Both the position numbers and the translations under genes were made by a program. Below the pieces are notes generated by a model. The model saw only the letters and a list, made by a program, of their open reading frames with translations, ran no database searches and was not told the origin of the DNA. 45,723 nt of DNA from Alphaproteobacteria bacterium (GTDB taxonomy: Bacteria > Pseudomonadota > Alphaproteobacteria > Puniceispirillales > Puniceispirillaceae): contig JABJAN010000016.1 of NCBI GenBank assembly GCA_018666135.1, forward strand, positions 1 to 45,723, written 5' to 3'. This document shows, piece after piece, positions 9,124-19,188 of this stretch (positions are counted from its first letter, which is position 1; the number at the start of each line of letters is the position of its first letter).

Positions 9124-11334
9124 TTATAACCTATTGCTAAGTCCTGTATCATAACATTGTTTCAGCTCTTTTAAGGATATAATGTCTCCATTGGAGATTT
9201 TCAATTCCTGCTGTGAAATAGAACGACCAATCCTTAAATAAGGGATATTTGCCTGTGCAGCATTCTTAGTAAATTCATCTGCCTTACTTGTGGCAATAAT
9301 GTAGCTTGATTGGTTTTCTCCAAAACACCATGCATGGGTATCTATATTATCTGGCAGAGTTATTTCTGCCCCAATATTGCCAGCTAACATCATCTCGCAA
9401 AGAGCAACCAACATACCTCCGTCAGAAATATCATGCACCGCGTTAATCAGCTGGTTTTTATAGCAATCCAATATTAATTGGCCTGTTTGTAATTCTGACA
9501 TTAAATCAACGGGAGGAGGAGCTCCTTGATTTTCTGCATCAATTCTTCCAGCGATTATTTTTGCATAAACAGTATTTGATAACCAGCCAGTATTTATGTT
9601 TTCATCCTGTCCAACAATGAATAGTTCTGTTTCAGGTGGTATAGCTATTCCAAGGGCTGTTTGCCAGTCTTCAATAACACCAACCATGCCAATAACTGGA
9701 CATGGCTTAATAGCCTTGCCATCTGTTTCATTATATAAAGATACATTCCCTGAAACGACGGGTGTTGATAACTGAGTGCAAGCGTCTTTCATACCAGTGA
9801 CACTTTGAACAAGCTGAGTCATGATTTCTGGCTTTTCAGGATTGCCAAAATTTAAATTATTAGTTACTGCAAGCGGTGTAGCACCAACACAGATTATGTT
9901 GCGATATGCTTCTGCAACAGCTTGTTTGCCGCCAGTATAGGGGTCAGCTTCGACATATCGAGGGGTGCAATCAACCGTAAGAGCAAGCGCTTTATTGGTT
10001 CCATGCACTCTAACAAGGGCTGCATCTCCGCCAGGTCCGATAATAGTATCAGCCATAACATGGCTGTCATATTGCTCGTAAATCCATCGTCTTGAGCATA
10101 GATCTTCTGAGCCAATTAATTTTTTTAAAGCATCAGAAATTTGTATATTTTGTCTTATCTCAGCTGCAGGGATTACATGAAGAAGTTCTGGCTTAAGATG
10201 TGGTCTATCATATTCAGGTGCGTCATCTACAAGTGGTGCAAGCGGAATATCACAGGCTATTTCACCCTCTTTAAGAAGTATAAGCCTATCTGAATCTGTG
10301 ACTTGCCCAATTGGCATAAAATCAAGATCCCATTTGTTAAATATTTGGCGTGCGATTTCAGCCTGACTAGGGTCAATCACCATTAACATGCGTTCCTGAC
10401 TTTCAGACAGCATGATCTCATAAGCCGACATTTCTGACTCTCTTACAGGCACAAGGTCAAGGTCTATTTCCATGCCAAGACCACCCTTTGCAGCCATTTC
10501 AACAGAGGATGAGGTAAGACCTGCTGCCCCCATATCTTGAATTGCCACAACAGCATCAGCAGCCATTAATTCAAGACATGCCTCCATAAGTAATTTGCCA
10601 GTAAACGGGTCACCTACCTGAACTGTTGGTCTCTTGGACTCTGTCTCATCACTAAACTCAGCAGACGCCATAGTAGCACCATGAATACCATCACGACCTG
10701 TTTTGGCACCAACATAGATAACTGGATTCCCAGCGCCAGAGGCAGCAGAGTAAAAAATACGATCACTATGGGCAATGCCAACAGCCATAGCATTTACCAA
10801 AATATTTCCATTATAAGAGGCATCAAACTCTACTTCACCGCCGACTGTTGGTATGCCAATACAATTTCCATAACCACCAATACCAGCTGTCACACCAGAC
10901 ACTAAATGAGGTGTTTTTTCATGATCAATTTGCCCAAATCGAAGGGCGTTAAGCAAAGCAACTGGGCGAGCACCCATGGTAAATACATCTCTTAGGATAC
11001 CACCAACGCCAGTGGCAGCCCCCTGATACGGTTCTATAAAAGAAGGGTGATTGTGACTTTCAATTTTAAATACAACCGCAGTCCCATCTCCAATATCAAC
11101 AACACCAGCATTCTCTCCTGGTCCTTGAATAACCTGTGCGCCGTCTGTTGGCAGCGTTTTTAGCCATTTTTTGGAGGATTTATAGGAACAATGCTCTGAC
11201 CACATTGCTGAGAATATGCCAAGTTCACATAAATTTGGAATTCTTCCAAGATGGGCACACACTCTCTCCCATTCCTCTTTTGATAACCCCATAGCAGCTG
11301 CATTTTCAAACTGCATTTCTGATTGGACACTCAT
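9124..11334 (-). CDS. purL: phosphoribosylformylglycinamidine synthase subunit PurL
   Basis: A 736-residue small-type PurL, the synthase subunit that converts FGAR, ATP and ammonia to FGAM in step 4 of purine synthesis. [20 protein letters not shown] near residues 40-60 holds the conserved His, and [25 protein letters not shown] is the ATP-binding signature. [17 protein letters not shown] and the second-half repeat ([40 protein letters not shown]) are all present. The size implies the three-component enzyme with separate PurQ and PurS, both encoded directly upstream. The start overlaps purQ by ATGA. Confidence 0.97.
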   Translation of the reverse strand: MSVQSEMQFENAAAMGLSKEEWERVCAHLGRIPNLCELGIFSAMWSEHCSYKSSKKWLKTLPTDGAQVIQGPGENAGVVDIGDGTAVVFKIESHNHPSFIEPYQGAATGVGGILRDVFTMGARPVALLNALRFGQIDHEKTPHLVSGVTAGIGGYGNCIGIPTVGGEVEFDASYNGNILVNAMAVGIAHSDRIFYSAASGAGNPVIYVGAKTGRDGIHGATMASAEFSDETESKRPTVQVGDPFTGKLLMEACLELMAADAVVAIQDMGAAGLTSSSVEMAAKGGLGMEIDLDLVPVRESEMSAYEIMLSESQERMLMVIDPSQAEIARQIFNKWDLDFMPIGQVTDSDRLILLKEGEIACDIPLAPLVDDAPEYDRPHLKPELLHVIPAAEIRQNIQISDALKKLIGSEDLCSRRWIYEQYDSHVMADTIIGPGGDAALVRVHGTNKALALTVDCTPRYVEADPYTGGKQAVAEAYRNIICVGATPLAVTNNLNFGNPEKPEIMTQLVQSVTGMKDACTQLSTPVVSGNVSLYNETDGKAIKPCPVIGMVGVIEDWQTALGIAIPPETELFIVGQDENINTGWLSNTVYAKIIAGRIDAENQGAPPPVDLMSELQTGQLILDCYKNQLINAVHDISDGGMLVALCEMMLAGNIGAEITLPDNIDTHAWCFGENQSSYIIATSKADEFTKNAAQANIPYLRIGRSISQQELKISNGDIISLKELKQCYDTGLSNRL

Positions 11335-12020
11335 GTTATGATAGCCTCAAAAATTGATTGTAATAGTTTTTTGCCATCAGCACTTTTATGACCAGCGCCC
11401 ATTGCCCGTTCTGGGTGAGGCATCATTCCAAGGATTCTTCCGTTAGCTGCACAAATACCAGCTATATCATTTGCTGAACCGTTAGGATTGTCAGAAACAC
11501 CTGTTTCATCCTTGGCATATCGCAAAACAACCTGTCCATTACTCTCAAGGCTGTCCAAGGTCTCTGCATCAGCAAAATAATTACCTTCATTATGGGCAAC
11601 AGGGATGTGCAGTCTTTCATTTATATCAAGAGATTTGGTAAGCTCACATATTGCATTGCCTTCAACAGACAGATTTGTTTGTTTGCATACAAATTTTAGT
11701 GTTTTGTTTTGAGCCAGAAATCCTGGTAATAATCCAGATTCAAGTAGAATTTGAAATCCGTTACATACCCCTAAAATTGCTCCCCCTCTTGCTGCGTGGT
11801 CGTGTAACGCATTCATCACTGGCGCATGCGCTGCCAATGCGCCACATCTCAGATAATCCCCAAACGAGAATCCACCAGGAATAATAGCAAGGTCAACAGG
11901 GTCAAGATAGGATTGTTTATGCCAAATAAGGGCAGGTCTTCTGCCAGTTAGCGCTTCAACAGCGACCATCATATCACGGTCACAATTAGAGCCAGGAAAT
12001 ACGATTATGGCTACTCTCAT
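11331..12020 (-). CDS. purQ: phosphoribosylformylglycinamidine synthase subunit PurQ
   Basis: A 229-residue class I glutamine amidotransferase that supplies ammonia to PurL. The nucleophile is C86 in [11 protein letters not shown]. The His/Glu of the triad are in [10 protein letters not shown] near the C-terminus. FPGSNCDRD and [17 protein letters not shown] are the usual oxyanion and glutamine-binding segments. It overlaps purL by four bases downstream and purS by four bases upstream, so the three subunits are made in a coupled fashion. Confidence 0.97.
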   Translation of the reverse strand: MRVAIIVFPGSNCDRDMMVAVEALTGRRPALIWHKQSYLDPVDLAIIPGGFSFGDYLRCGALAAHAPVMNALHDHAARGGAILGVCNGFQILLESGLLPGFLAQNKTLKFVCKQTNLSVEGNAICELTKSLDINERLHIPVAHNEGNYFADAETLDSLESNGQVVLRYAKDETGVSDNPNGSANDIAGICAANGRILGMMPHPERAMGAGHKSADGKKLLQSIFEAIIT

Positions 12021-12265
12021 GACGGCTCATTAATCTCTATCGTGTAGGTTTCAATAACAGTGTTTGCAAGCAGAGCTTCACACATTTTTGCAGCACGATA
12101 TCTGGCGCGCTCTTCATCATCTGTATCTATTGAGACAGTTATCTGTTTGCCCATTTTGACATCTTGCAAATCATCAAATCCAAGAGAGGATAGTGCCTGA
12201 TTTATAGCTTGTGCTTGTGGATCTAACACACCGGGTTTTTTTTCGATTATAATCGTTACCTGCAT
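12017..12265 (-). CDS. purS: phosphoribosylformylglycinamidine synthase subunit PurS
   Basis: An 82-residue PurS, which dimerises and bridges PurL and PurQ so that ammonia can pass between their active sites. It shows KKPGVLDPQAQAINQALSSLGF, then the VKMGKQITV strand and the conserved CEALLANTVIETY near the end. Length is normal. It overlaps purQ by ATGA, and purC lies 44 bases upstream. Confidence 0.95.
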   Translation of the reverse strand: MQVTIIIEKKPGVLDPQAQAINQALSSLGFDDLQDVKMGKQITVSIDTDDEERARYRAAKMCEALLANTVIETYTIEINEPS

Positions 12266-12309
12266 TCTAGCTCCTATCTTACTCTCTAGTATCTTAAATT
12301 ATTCACTAT

Positions 12310-13047
12310 TTATTTTTCTGCACTTAATGCAGGAAGATGAATAGACATTCTATGTGCGATATCTGTGTAGGATTCAATTAACCCACCAAGGTCACGCCTA
12401 AATCTATCCTTATCAAGTTTTTCATTTGTTTTCATGTCCCATAATCGGCAGTTATCAGGACTAATCTCATCTGCTAAAATTATTTGCGGAAAATCCGTGT
12501 TATTATGAAGCCTGCCAAATTCAAGTTTAAAATCAATCAGTTGAATTTGCATCATAGCAAATATTCCAGAAAGAAAATCAGTTACACGGTAGCTCATAGA
12601 AGTGATCTCATCTATCTCAAACGAGTCAGCAAGCTGCATCATTTCTATATGTTCTCTGGCTATAACAGGGTCACCAAGAGCATCATCTTTTAAACAAAAC
12701 TCAATTAATGTATGAGGTAATGGCTCCCCTTCTGTAAGACCAAGACGCTTACAGATAGACCCCGCTGCAACTTTTCGAATGATTACTTCAACTGGGATTA
12801 TCTCAACTTCTTTTACAAGCTGTTCACGCTCTGAAAGCCGTTTGATAAAATGGTGTGGAATATCTGTTTGATTAAGGGCTTCGAATATTGTGCTGCTTAT
12901 ATAATTATTTAAAATACCTTTGCCTGTCAGCGTATCTTTTTTTTGCGCGTTAAACGCAGTCGCGTCATCCTTAAAATACTGAATAATTGTTCCAGCTTCA
13001 GGCCCCTTAAATAATTTTTTGGCTTTTCCCTCGTAAAGTAGTTCCAT
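12310..13047 (-). CDS. purC: phosphoribosylaminoimidazole-succinocarboxamide synthase
   Basis: A 245-residue SAICAR synthetase, which joins CAIR and aspartate with ATP in purine synthesis. [13 protein letters not shown] is the standard N-terminus with the nucleotide-binding [17 protein letters not shown] and later LIDFKLEFG and [14 protein letters not shown] carry the SAICAR-synthetase signatures. An AGAGG-type ribosome site lies a short distance upstream of the ATG. It sits between purB and purS on the same strand. Confidence 0.97.
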   Translation of the reverse strand: MELLYEGKAKKLFKGPEAGTIIQYFKDDATAFNAQKKDTLTGKGILNNYISSTIFEALNQTDIPHHFIKRLSEREQLVKEVEIIPVEVIIRKVAAGSICKRLGLTEGEPLPHTLIEFCLKDDALGDPVIAREHIEMMQLADSFEIDEITSMSYRVTDFLSGIFAMMQIQLIDFKLEFGRLHNNTDFPQIILADEISPDNCRLWDMKTNEKLDKDRFRRDLGGLIESYTDIAHRMSIHLPALSAEK

Positions 13048-13111
13048 ATTTTTCCTCTTTAAAGAGTGCTAATGATATCTGTTTTAGTGATTTGCTTACC
13101 TGAGTGATTAT

Positions 13112-14407
13112 TTATGCCTCAAACACGCGCTCAAAGATGGTGTCCACATGTCGGTTATGCTGTTCTGTATCAAACAAACCTTCAAGTTCTGAAGTGCTTA
13201 AATAGCTACTTACCTCGGAATCAGATTTCATTTTTTCTAAATAACTGCCGCCAGTCTTCCATACTTCCATGGCATGTTTTTGAACCAGGCGGTAAGAATC
13301 TTCGCGACTTACTCCTTTTTGGGTGAGTGCTAATAATATCTGTTGTGAATGAACAAGGCCGCCTAATGCATCAAGATTTGCCTGCATTTGCTCAGGATAA
13401 ATAACCAGCTTTTCAACCACAGAAGCCAAACGAGTAAGGGCAAAATCAAGCGTAACTGTTGCATCAGGAGCAATCATTCTCTCAACAGATGAGTGAGAGA
13501 TATCCCTTTCATGCCATAAGGCTACATTTTCCAGTGCAGGAATTACAGAAGAACGCACGATGCGCGCTAGTCCTGTTAAATTTTCTGTCAGAACAGGGTT
13601 TCGTTTGTGCGGCATTGCAGAAGATCCTTTTTGCCCCGCAGAGAAAAACTCTTCAGCTTCCCGAACTTCTGTTCTTTGTAAATGACGAATTTCAATTGCT
13701 AGATTTTCAATAGAACTTGAGATAACCCCAAGAACGCAGAAAAACATAGCGTGTCTATCACGCGGTATCACTTGGCTAGATACTGGCTCTATCTGAAGAC
13801 CCATTTTTTCGGCTACATATGCCTCAACAGAAGGATTGATGTGAGCGAAGGTACCAACTGCACCAGATATAGCACAGGTGGCTATTTCGGTTTTTGCTGC
13901 CTTAAGTCTTGTTTTATTCCGCTCAAATTCAGCATAAAAACGCGCTAACTTTATTCCAAATGTGGTTGGTTCTGCATGAATGCCATGCGACCTGCCAATT
14001 GTTGGTGTATATTTATGCTCAAATGCGCGCGTTTTTAACGCCGATAAAACTTTATCAATATCCGCAAGTAGCAGGTCTGCAGACCGGGTTAATTGAACTG
14101 ATAAAGTTGTATCCAGAACATCAGATGATGTCATTCCTTGATGAACAAACCGTGCCTCTGGACCAACATATTCAGCAAGGTTAGTCAGAAAAGCAATTAC
14201 ATCATGTTTGGTCTCGCGTTCTATTTCATTGATTCTATCAATGTCGAAAGAGCCTTTTTGCCAAATTATTTTAGCAGCTTCCTTGGGAATTACACCTAAC
14301 TCAGCTTGGGCATCACAGGCATGAGCTTCTATTTCGAACCAAATTTGAAATTTAGATTTCTCAGACCAGATTTCTGTCATTTCTGATCTTGAATAACGGG
14401 GAATCAT
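13112..14407 (-). CDS. purB: adenylosuccinate lyase
   Basis: A 431-residue fumarase/aspartase-superfamily lyase acting twice in purine synthesis (SAICAR to AICAR, adenylosuccinate to AMP). The signature loop GSSAMPHKRNP lies near residue 265, with RFVHQGMTSSDVLDT near 85 and GRSHGIHAEPTTFG near 140. I place the start at MIPRYSRSEM, the usual family N-terminus; an upstream in-frame ATG would add 26 atypical residues. CAGGA lies about 10 bases before the chosen start. As the first gene of the minus-strand run, it probably sets transcription of purB-C-S-Q-L-bolA-grxD. Confidence 0.95.
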   Translation of the reverse strand: MIPRYSRSEMTEIWSEKSKFQIWFEIEAHACDAQAELGVIPKEAAKIIWQKGSFDIDRINEIERETKHDVIAFLTNLAEYVGPEARFVHQGMTSSDVLDTTLSVQLTRSADLLLADIDKVLSALKTRAFEHKYTPTIGRSHGIHAEPTTFGIKLARFYAEFERNKTRLKAAKTEIATCAISGAVGTFAHINPSVEAYVAEKMGLQIEPVSSQVIPRDRHAMFFCVLGVISSSIENLAIEIRHLQRTEVREAEEFFSAGQKGSSAMPHKRNPVLTENLTGLARIVRSSVIPALENVALWHERDISHSSVERMIAPDATVTLDFALTRLASVVEKLVIYPEQMQANLDALGGLVHSQQILLALTQKGVSREDSYRLVQKHAMEVWKTGGSYLEKMKSDSEVSSYLSTSELEGLFDTEQHNRHVDTIFERVFEA

Positions 14408-14538
14408 TACGATATTTTCCTGAATTTTTTTTGTGTATGACAATATCATCTTGCATTGAAAAATGCTATACTGATTACAACCCATGCGGAACTTTATATT
14501 ATTTTTTTGCGATTATTCTTAATTTGGATAGAAAATAA

Positions 14539-14745
14539 ATGATCTTTAGAAAATTAGCCTTAACTGCCTTAAGCTATGCAGTCAGAAACCCTGCGGTTCG
14601 AAAACAGGCCAAAAAACTAGCGGTGAGTGCAGCAGAACAAGCAAAACCTGCATTATTGAGTGGCAGTAGGGTTGCAGGTGAGACTTATCGTAGTTTGAAA
14701 ACTGAACTCAAAACAGGCGTAAGCAATTTCAAAAAAGAAAAATAA
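14539..14745 (+). CDS. small basic hypothetical protein (68 residues)
   Basis: I do not recognise this gene. The product begins with a short amphipathic/hydrophobic segment (IFRKLALTALSYAV), followed by a lysine- and alanine-rich helix-forming stretch and a basic tail ending in FKKEK. There is no clear transmembrane segment of full length and no Cys. It lies alone, divergent from purB and convergent with radC. GATAGAAAATAA precedes the ATG and is a poor ribosome site. Composition (Lys/Ala-rich, helical) would suit a nucleoid- or membrane-surface-associated peptide, but this is speculation. Confidence 0.6.
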   Translation: MIFRKLALTALSYAVRNPAVRKQAKKLAVSAAEQAKPALLSGSRVAGETYRSLKTELKTGVSNFKKEK

Positions 14746-14832
14746 GCCCCCTTTTTTAGCGAGCAAAGTTTGGATACTAACTGTCTAGAAGTATCTGGTA
14801 CCTATTTAGAAATATAGGGCACATTTTTTGAG

Positions 14833-15558
14833 TTATAGAAGTCCGATTGATTTAAAACTTTGGCATTTGTTGCCAGCAATAATCAGGTGGTCATGTAAAT
14901 CAATTTCTACACTTTGAAGTGCCTGTTTTACTCTCTTGGTTAGCATGATGTCTGCTTGGCTTGGGCGCTCGTCGAAGGTAGGGTGATTATGAGCCAGAAT
15001 GATACTTTTAGCATGAAAATTTAATCCCAGTTTTGCAATTTCGCGAGGGTAAATAGCGGTTTGGTTTATTGTCCCAGATGTCATGATTTTACTGTCAATT
15101 AATCTGTTTTGGGCATCCAAAAACAATACCATTAAATGTTCTATTTTCTCATAGGCTAGCTGACTTATGCAATATTCCTGCACTGCCTGCCAATTTCCCA
15201 GTACTGGCTTGTCTTTAACCAGATCTCGTTTCATCCGCTGTTCAATTTCCAAGATAAGTTTGAAATGAATAATCGCAGAATCACCAATACCTTTAATGGA
15301 AGCTAATTCCGATTTATCAGCAGTTATAATATTACTGATATTACCAAATTGTGAGAGTAGTGCTTTAATAATTGGTTTTGTGTCTTTTCTATTATGGATT
15401 CCATATAGAAACATTTCTAGAATTTCAGCATCTGTTAAGCTAGAAGAAGTGCCGGAACTAACTTTAGCACGCATCCGTGCTCTGTGACCTTCATAATAGG
15501 AGGTTGGGTTACCCTCTTTAACAGAAGATTTTGGTTGTTTTGGTTTTGAATTGCTCAT
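14833..15558 (-). CDS. radC: RadC/JAB-domain protein
   Basis: A 241-residue RadC (YeeS-like) protein. Residues 20-110 hold the helix-hairpin-helix-like region, with SIKGIGDSAIIHFK (about 87-100). The C-terminal JAB/MPN domain has the metal-binding pattern H190-N-H192-P with D203. The family's original link to DNA repair is not well supported; the fold suggests a metal-dependent hydrolase. It lies 43 bases after map on the same strand. Length matches the full-length chromosomal form rather than short plasmid or phage forms. Confidence 0.93.
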   Translation of the reverse strand: MSNSKPKQPKSSVKEGNPTSYYEGHRARMRAKVSSGTSSSLTDAEILEMFLYGIHNRKDTKPIIKALLSQFGNISNIITADKSELASIKGIGDSAIIHFKLILEIEQRMKRDLVKDKPVLGNWQAVQEYCISQLAYEKIEHLMVLFLDAQNRLIDSKIMTSGTINQTAIYPREIAKLGLNFHAKSIILAHNHPTFDERPSQADIMLTKRVKQALQSVEIDLHDHLIIAGNKCQSFKSIGLL

Positions 15559-15601
15559 CTATAAAACTATACGCAGATTATATTACTGCAAGGTTAAGTT
15601 T

Positions 15602-16387
15602 TTAATATGGCGGCAAGTTCATACCTTTAGAGGAAAGCGTGAAAATCTCTGCACCAGTTTCTGTTATACCAATGGAATGCTCAAACTGGGCTGATGCACT
15701 TTTATCACGTGTAACCGCTGTCCAACCATCACTTAGAATTTTTGTTTCTGCTTTTCCAGCATTAATCATTGGCTCAATTGTGAAAATCATTCCTGGTTCT
15801 AATAATAACCCTGTTGAAGGGGTTCCAAAATGAAGAACAGTAGGTGCACAATGAAAAACTTTACCAAGACCATGCCCTGTGAAATCCCGAACAACTGAAA
15901 ACCTGTTTTTTTCTGCATATGACTGAATGGCATAACCAACATCACCGAGCCTATTACCAGGTTTTGCGGCTTCAATTCCAAGCATCAAACAATCATAGGT
16001 AATTTCGGTTAATCTTTTAGATTTTACAGGAGGGGAGTCAACGTAATACATACGTGATGTATCTCCGTACCATCCATCCAGAATTACAGTTACGTCAATA
16101 TTTAATATATCACCAGATATTAGCTTTCGGTCACCTGGAATTCCATGACAAACAACATGATTGAGTGAAATACAGGTTGATTTAGGAAACCCTTTATAAT
16201 TGAGAGGAGCTGGAATGGCACCATGCTCAATTATATACTTATGACACATATCGTCTAGCATCTGTGTGGTGACGCCTGCCTTAACATGGGCAGTAATCAT
16301 ATCTAACACATCAGCAGCTAGTGAACCTGCTTTGCGCATTGCTTCAAAAGCCTGTTCATCATGGATTAAAATGTTGGTTTCTCGCAT
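15602..16387 (-). CDS. map: methionine aminopeptidase, type I
   Basis: A 261-residue metallopeptidase that removes N-terminal methionine from new proteins. The pita-bread fold ligands are visible: the two Asp in LNIDVTVILDGWYGDTSRM, the His in FTGHGLGKVFH, the Glu in FTIEPMIN and the last Glu in QFEHSIGIT. NHVVCHGIP near residue 80 holds the other conserved active-site His. Length is typical for type Ia. It is divergent from the CinA-like gene and followed by radC, an order I believe is common in alphaproteobacteria. Confidence 0.97.
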   Translation of the reverse strand: MRETNILIHDEQAFEAMRKAGSLAADVLDMITAHVKAGVTTQMLDDMCHKYIIEHGAIPAPLNYKGFPKSTCISLNHVVCHGIPGDRKLISGDILNIDVTVILDGWYGDTSRMYYVDSPPVKSKRLTEITYDCLMLGIEAAKPGNRLGDVGYAIQSYAEKNRFSVVRDFTGHGLGKVFHCAPTVLHFGTPSTGLLLEPGMIFTIEPMINAGKAETKILSDGWTAVTRDKSASAQFEHSIGITETGAEIFTLSSKGMNLPPY

Positions 16388-16510
16388 AATTACTACCTAA
16401 AAAGAATGATAACATCTATTTGCATTTAAACGACAAAGTTATATAAGCGTTTTATAATTTTCTTCTCAAAACATTATTTTTTTATGAGATATAACAGGAG
16501 TTTCAAGAAA

Positions 16511-17260
16511 ATGGCAAATCCAACGGCTGCAATTTGTGTAATTGGGGATGAAATTTTATCAGGAAGAACTAAGGATAAAAATATTGGATGGATTGCAGAA
16601 CAGCTTTGCGGTCTTGGTATTCAATTAACAGAAGCACGTGTGATTGCTGATGAAAAAAAGACGATTATTCGCCATATTAGGGAATTATCAGATGCAAATG
16701 ATTATGTTTTTACTTCTGGCGGTATAGGTCCGACTCATGATGATATCACAACAGAATCAGTTGCCGCTGCCTTTGATGTTGATGTTGAACGAAACCAAGA
16801 AGCAATGCGCCGTCTTGAGCAGCATTACAAGGGTACAGAGATTGTTCTGAATGAGGTCAGAAAAAAAATGGCAGATATCCCTGCTAGTGCAACATTAATT
16901 GATAACCCGGTTAGTGCAGCACCTGGGTTTCAGCTGAAAAATGTTTATGTAATGGCAGGGGTTCCCTCTATTATGCAATCTATGTTTGAGGGGATTGCTG
17001 TTACGCTGCAAGGCGGCACTATTCCAACGCGTCTTACAGTTCAATGTGCAACTGGAGAGGGAAATGTTGCCCAGATTCTTGAGCAAATAAGTGATCACTA
17101 TGAATCTGTTTCAGTTGGCAGTTATCCTTGGTTTAAACCTGGACTATTTGGAACAGCTGTAGTTCTTACTAGCCTTGATGAAGACCTGGCAGCGAAGGCA
17201 GCAAGAGAATTATGTGAGCTGGTTAGACAAGCTGGCTTTGCAGCAGAAGACGCTGTTTAA
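16511..17260 (+). CDS. molybdopterin-binding/CinA N-terminal-type protein
   Basis: A 249-residue protein with a MoaB/Mog-like fold at residues 5-170: ICVIGDEILSGRTKDKN and the signature TSGGIGPTHDDITTE. The C-terminal CinA amidase domain is absent, so this is the short form often annotated as competence/damage-inducible protein A. Known relatives hydrolyse nucleotide-containing cofactors; a role in molybdopterin handling or NAD/ADP-ribose cleanup is possible but not shown. I chose the ATG at 16511 because AGGAG lies 10 bases before it and MANPTAAICVIGDEIL is the family start; a further upstream ATG adds nine basic residues. Confidence 0.85.
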   Translation: MANPTAAICVIGDEILSGRTKDKNIGWIAEQLCGLGIQLTEARVIADEKKTIIRHIRELSDANDYVFTSGGIGPTHDDITTESVAAAFDVDVERNQEAMRRLEQHYKGTEIVLNEVRKKMADIPASATLIDNPVSAAPGFQLKNVYVMAGVPSIMQSMFEGIAVTLQGGTIPTRLTVQCATGEGNVAQILEQISDHYESVSVGSYPWFKPGLFGTAVVLTSLDEDLAAKAARELCELVRQAGFAAEDAV

Positions 17261-17332
17261 TATGCGTATATAAAATATTTTAAAAGGCAATCTTAACCAT
17301 ATTGCTAGTAAGATATCAGATTAATATATTGC

Positions 17333-18187
17333 TTATCTATCCCACGGTCCTTTTGGCCTTTTTGTGAAGCTAGGAAGCGAACCATTTTTGGCGCTTTTTT
17401 GTAACTTTCGATGATGGTATTTATTACTGGCTTCTGAGCGAACTTGTTTAAATGAGATAGGTGTTGATATATCCCCTGCCGAAATTGTTGGGTCATATTT
17501 ACCAAATAAGGGAACCTGTTTTCGTTTAAAGAATGGGATAAGGCATGCGCCTGCTATAAAACCGCCAATATGGGCGAAATAAGCAACTCCGCCTTCTTGT
17601 GAAAAAGCAGAAGGTGCAGCAGCAAATTGTGTGCCTATCCATACGCCTAACACTACCCATGCTGGAAGGCTGATAAATCGAATAAAGATTAAAATAATCA
17701 TCAAAACTTGCACAGGTGCTTTTGGATGTAACACAATATAAGCACCCAATATCCCGGCAATTCCGCCAGATGCACCAATCATTGGCGTTAATGATTCAGG
17801 AGAAATAATGCTTTGAGAAAAGGCGGCTGCAGCGCCGCAAAGCAAATAAAATAAAATAAATTTGAAATGGCCTATTGATTCTTCAATATTATCGCCAAAT
17901 ATCCATAAATACAGCATATTTGAGCCAATATGAAGCCAGCCACCATGCAAAAACATGGATGTAATAAGTGATAGATAGGGATGAAATAACTGCAATTCTG
18001 ACGGAAGAGTTTGATATCCAAATATAACAGACGGGATAACGCCATATTTTAGAGTCATGAATCTTAATGTAAAACTATCAAGAGATAATTGCCAAAAAAA
18101 TACAAGAACGCATATTATCAAAATACACCAGGATATATATGGCGTTCTGTTTGAAACTAGGCGATCAAATAGAGGTAAGAAAAACAT
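17333..18187 (-). CDS. rhomboid family intramembrane serine protease
   Basis: A 284-residue membrane protein with about six hydrophobic segments between residues 17 and 220. The catalytic Ser is S140 in IGASGGIAG (GxSG) and the catalytic His is H206 in FAHIGGF. The oxyanion-side HGGWLHIGSN (81-90) is also present. A basic, soluble tail of about 65 residues follows the last segment. Substrates are unknown. It lies downstream of tRNA-Leu on the same strand, with a hairpin terminator between, and convergent with the CinA-like gene. Confidence 0.95.
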   Translation of the reverse strand: MFFLPLFDRLVSNRTPYISWCILIICVLVFFWQLSLDSFTLRFMTLKYGVIPSVIFGYQTLPSELQLFHPYLSLITSMFLHGGWLHIGSNMLYLWIFGDNIEESIGHFKFILFYLLCGAAAAFSQSIISPESLTPMIGASGGIAGILGAYIVLHPKAPVQVLMIILIFIRFISLPAWVVLGVWIGTQFAAAPSAFSQEGGVAYFAHIGGFIAGACLIPFFKRKQVPLFGKYDPTISAGDISTPISFKQVRSEASNKYHHRKLQKSAKNGSLPSFTKRPKGPWDR

Positions 18188-18323
18188 AAGATAATCAATA
18201 CCAATTTTAAGGCGTAATAAAAATAGCTGCTGAGTTCTTTTTTTAATAAATCTGTGGCAAGGATATCATAGAGTTGATTTATGATTCCCATTGGATGAAA
18301 TTACACTCATTACACACCAATAT

Positions 18324-18360
18324 AACATAAAAAAATGCGACCACATGGCGCTCTTATGTT
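18324..18360 (-). terminator. hairpin terminator downstream of tRNA-Leu
   Basis: On the minus strand AACATAA pairs with a distal TTATGTT, enclosing an inner imperfect GCG...CGC stem and a run of seven T's just after it. It sits about 40 bases past the tRNA 3' end, consistent with termination before the rhomboid gene. Confidence 0.55.
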
Positions 18361-18399
18361 TTTGATAGAAGATAATTTGGTTTTTTTGGTGATTAAAAC

Positions 18400-18486
18400 T
18401 GGTGGGGACACCCGGACTTGAACCGGGAAGACTTATCGTCGGCAGATTTTAAGTCTGCTGTGTTTACCAAATTTCACCATGCCCCC
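18400..18486 (-). tRNA. tRNA-Leu (anticodon UAA)
   Basis: The 87-base minus-strand sequence begins GGGGGCA and ends TGTCCCCA-CCA; the seven-base acceptor stem pairs fully with one G-U. The anticodon arm reads CAGACTTAAAATCTG, with anticodon TAA. The T arm GGTTCAAGTCC is standard, and the long variable arm expected of class II tRNA-Leu is present (GACGATAAGTC region). The 3' CCA is encoded in the DNA. Confidence 0.97.
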
Positions 18487-18582
18487 ATTTATAAGATGTA
18501 CTGCCTTTTCTTCTACAATATCTTCTACAATGTGAATAGCAATTATTACAAGCCTCTTTCTAAATTGGATGTAATTTTTCTT

Positions 18583-19188
18583 TTATTTATCAAAGCCGCC
18601 AAGCAAACGGGCACGATGTATAAAAGCATTTTTTGCCTTTTTAGGTGATTCTGGATGAAATTTTAACTGTTTGGGGGTGCCACGAGGTTTTGGAAAAAGC
18701 CTCCCAGCTTCCATCTCAGAAAATCCAGCAATCTGTGTTGCTTCAATCCAAGCAGCCATCTTGTCAGCGCGTTTGATAGATTGACGAACAGCTTCAGGCA
18801 ATATTGCAGGTAACCCAAAGCGAATATGAATCGCATGTTGTAATTTTTCATCAATTTTAGGATATTCAAGACCCAACGCTGATTTTAATGGCGTAATCAT
18901 GTCGCCAATAACATATTCTGGGGCATCATGTAATAGGCAAGCAAGCCGCCATTTATTTGCCAGCATTGGAGCATTCATATGCATGATCTGTTCTACTAGG
19001 ATACTATGCTGTGCAACAGAAAAAGCAAAATTTCCAGATGTCTGCCCATTCCATCTAGCAACACGAGATAAACCATGAGCAATATCCTCAATCTCAATAT
19101 CTAGGGGACTTGGTTCCAGTATATTTAACCTGCGACCAGAGAGCATTCGTTGCCATGCGCGAGGGGATGAATTCGTAGGGTAGACCAT
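18583..19188 (-). CDS. HD-domain hydrolase (YfbR-like)
   Basis: A 201-residue HD-superfamily phosphohydrolase. The metal ligands are visible: H61 in SVAQHS, H87-D88 in CLLHDAPEYVIGD and a later Asp in KRADKMAAWIEA. The order H...HD...D and length resemble the nucleotidase group around YfbR, which hydrolyses deoxynucleoside monophosphates; the real substrate is not visible. It lies 97 bases upstream of tRNA-Leu on the same strand and divergent from the coiled-coil membrane protein. Confidence 0.85.
   Translation of the reverse strand: MVYPTNSSPRAWQRMLSGRRLNILEPSPLDIEIEDIAHGLSRVARWNGQTSGNFAFSVAQHSILVEQIMHMNAPMLANKWRLACLLHDAPEYVIGDMITPLKSALGLEYPKIDEKLQHAIHIRFGLPAILPEAVRQSIKRADKMAAWIEATQIAGFSEMEAGRLFPKPRGTPKQLKFHPESPKKAKNAFIHRARLLGGFDK

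Noticed and set aside
17305-17505. 66-residue minus-strand frame at the rhomboid 3' end
   Set aside because: It lies out of frame inside the rhomboid tail with no independent support.
18418-18648. Plus-strand frame of 76 residues
   Set aside because: It runs through tRNA-Leu in antisense and into the HD gene; not a gene.
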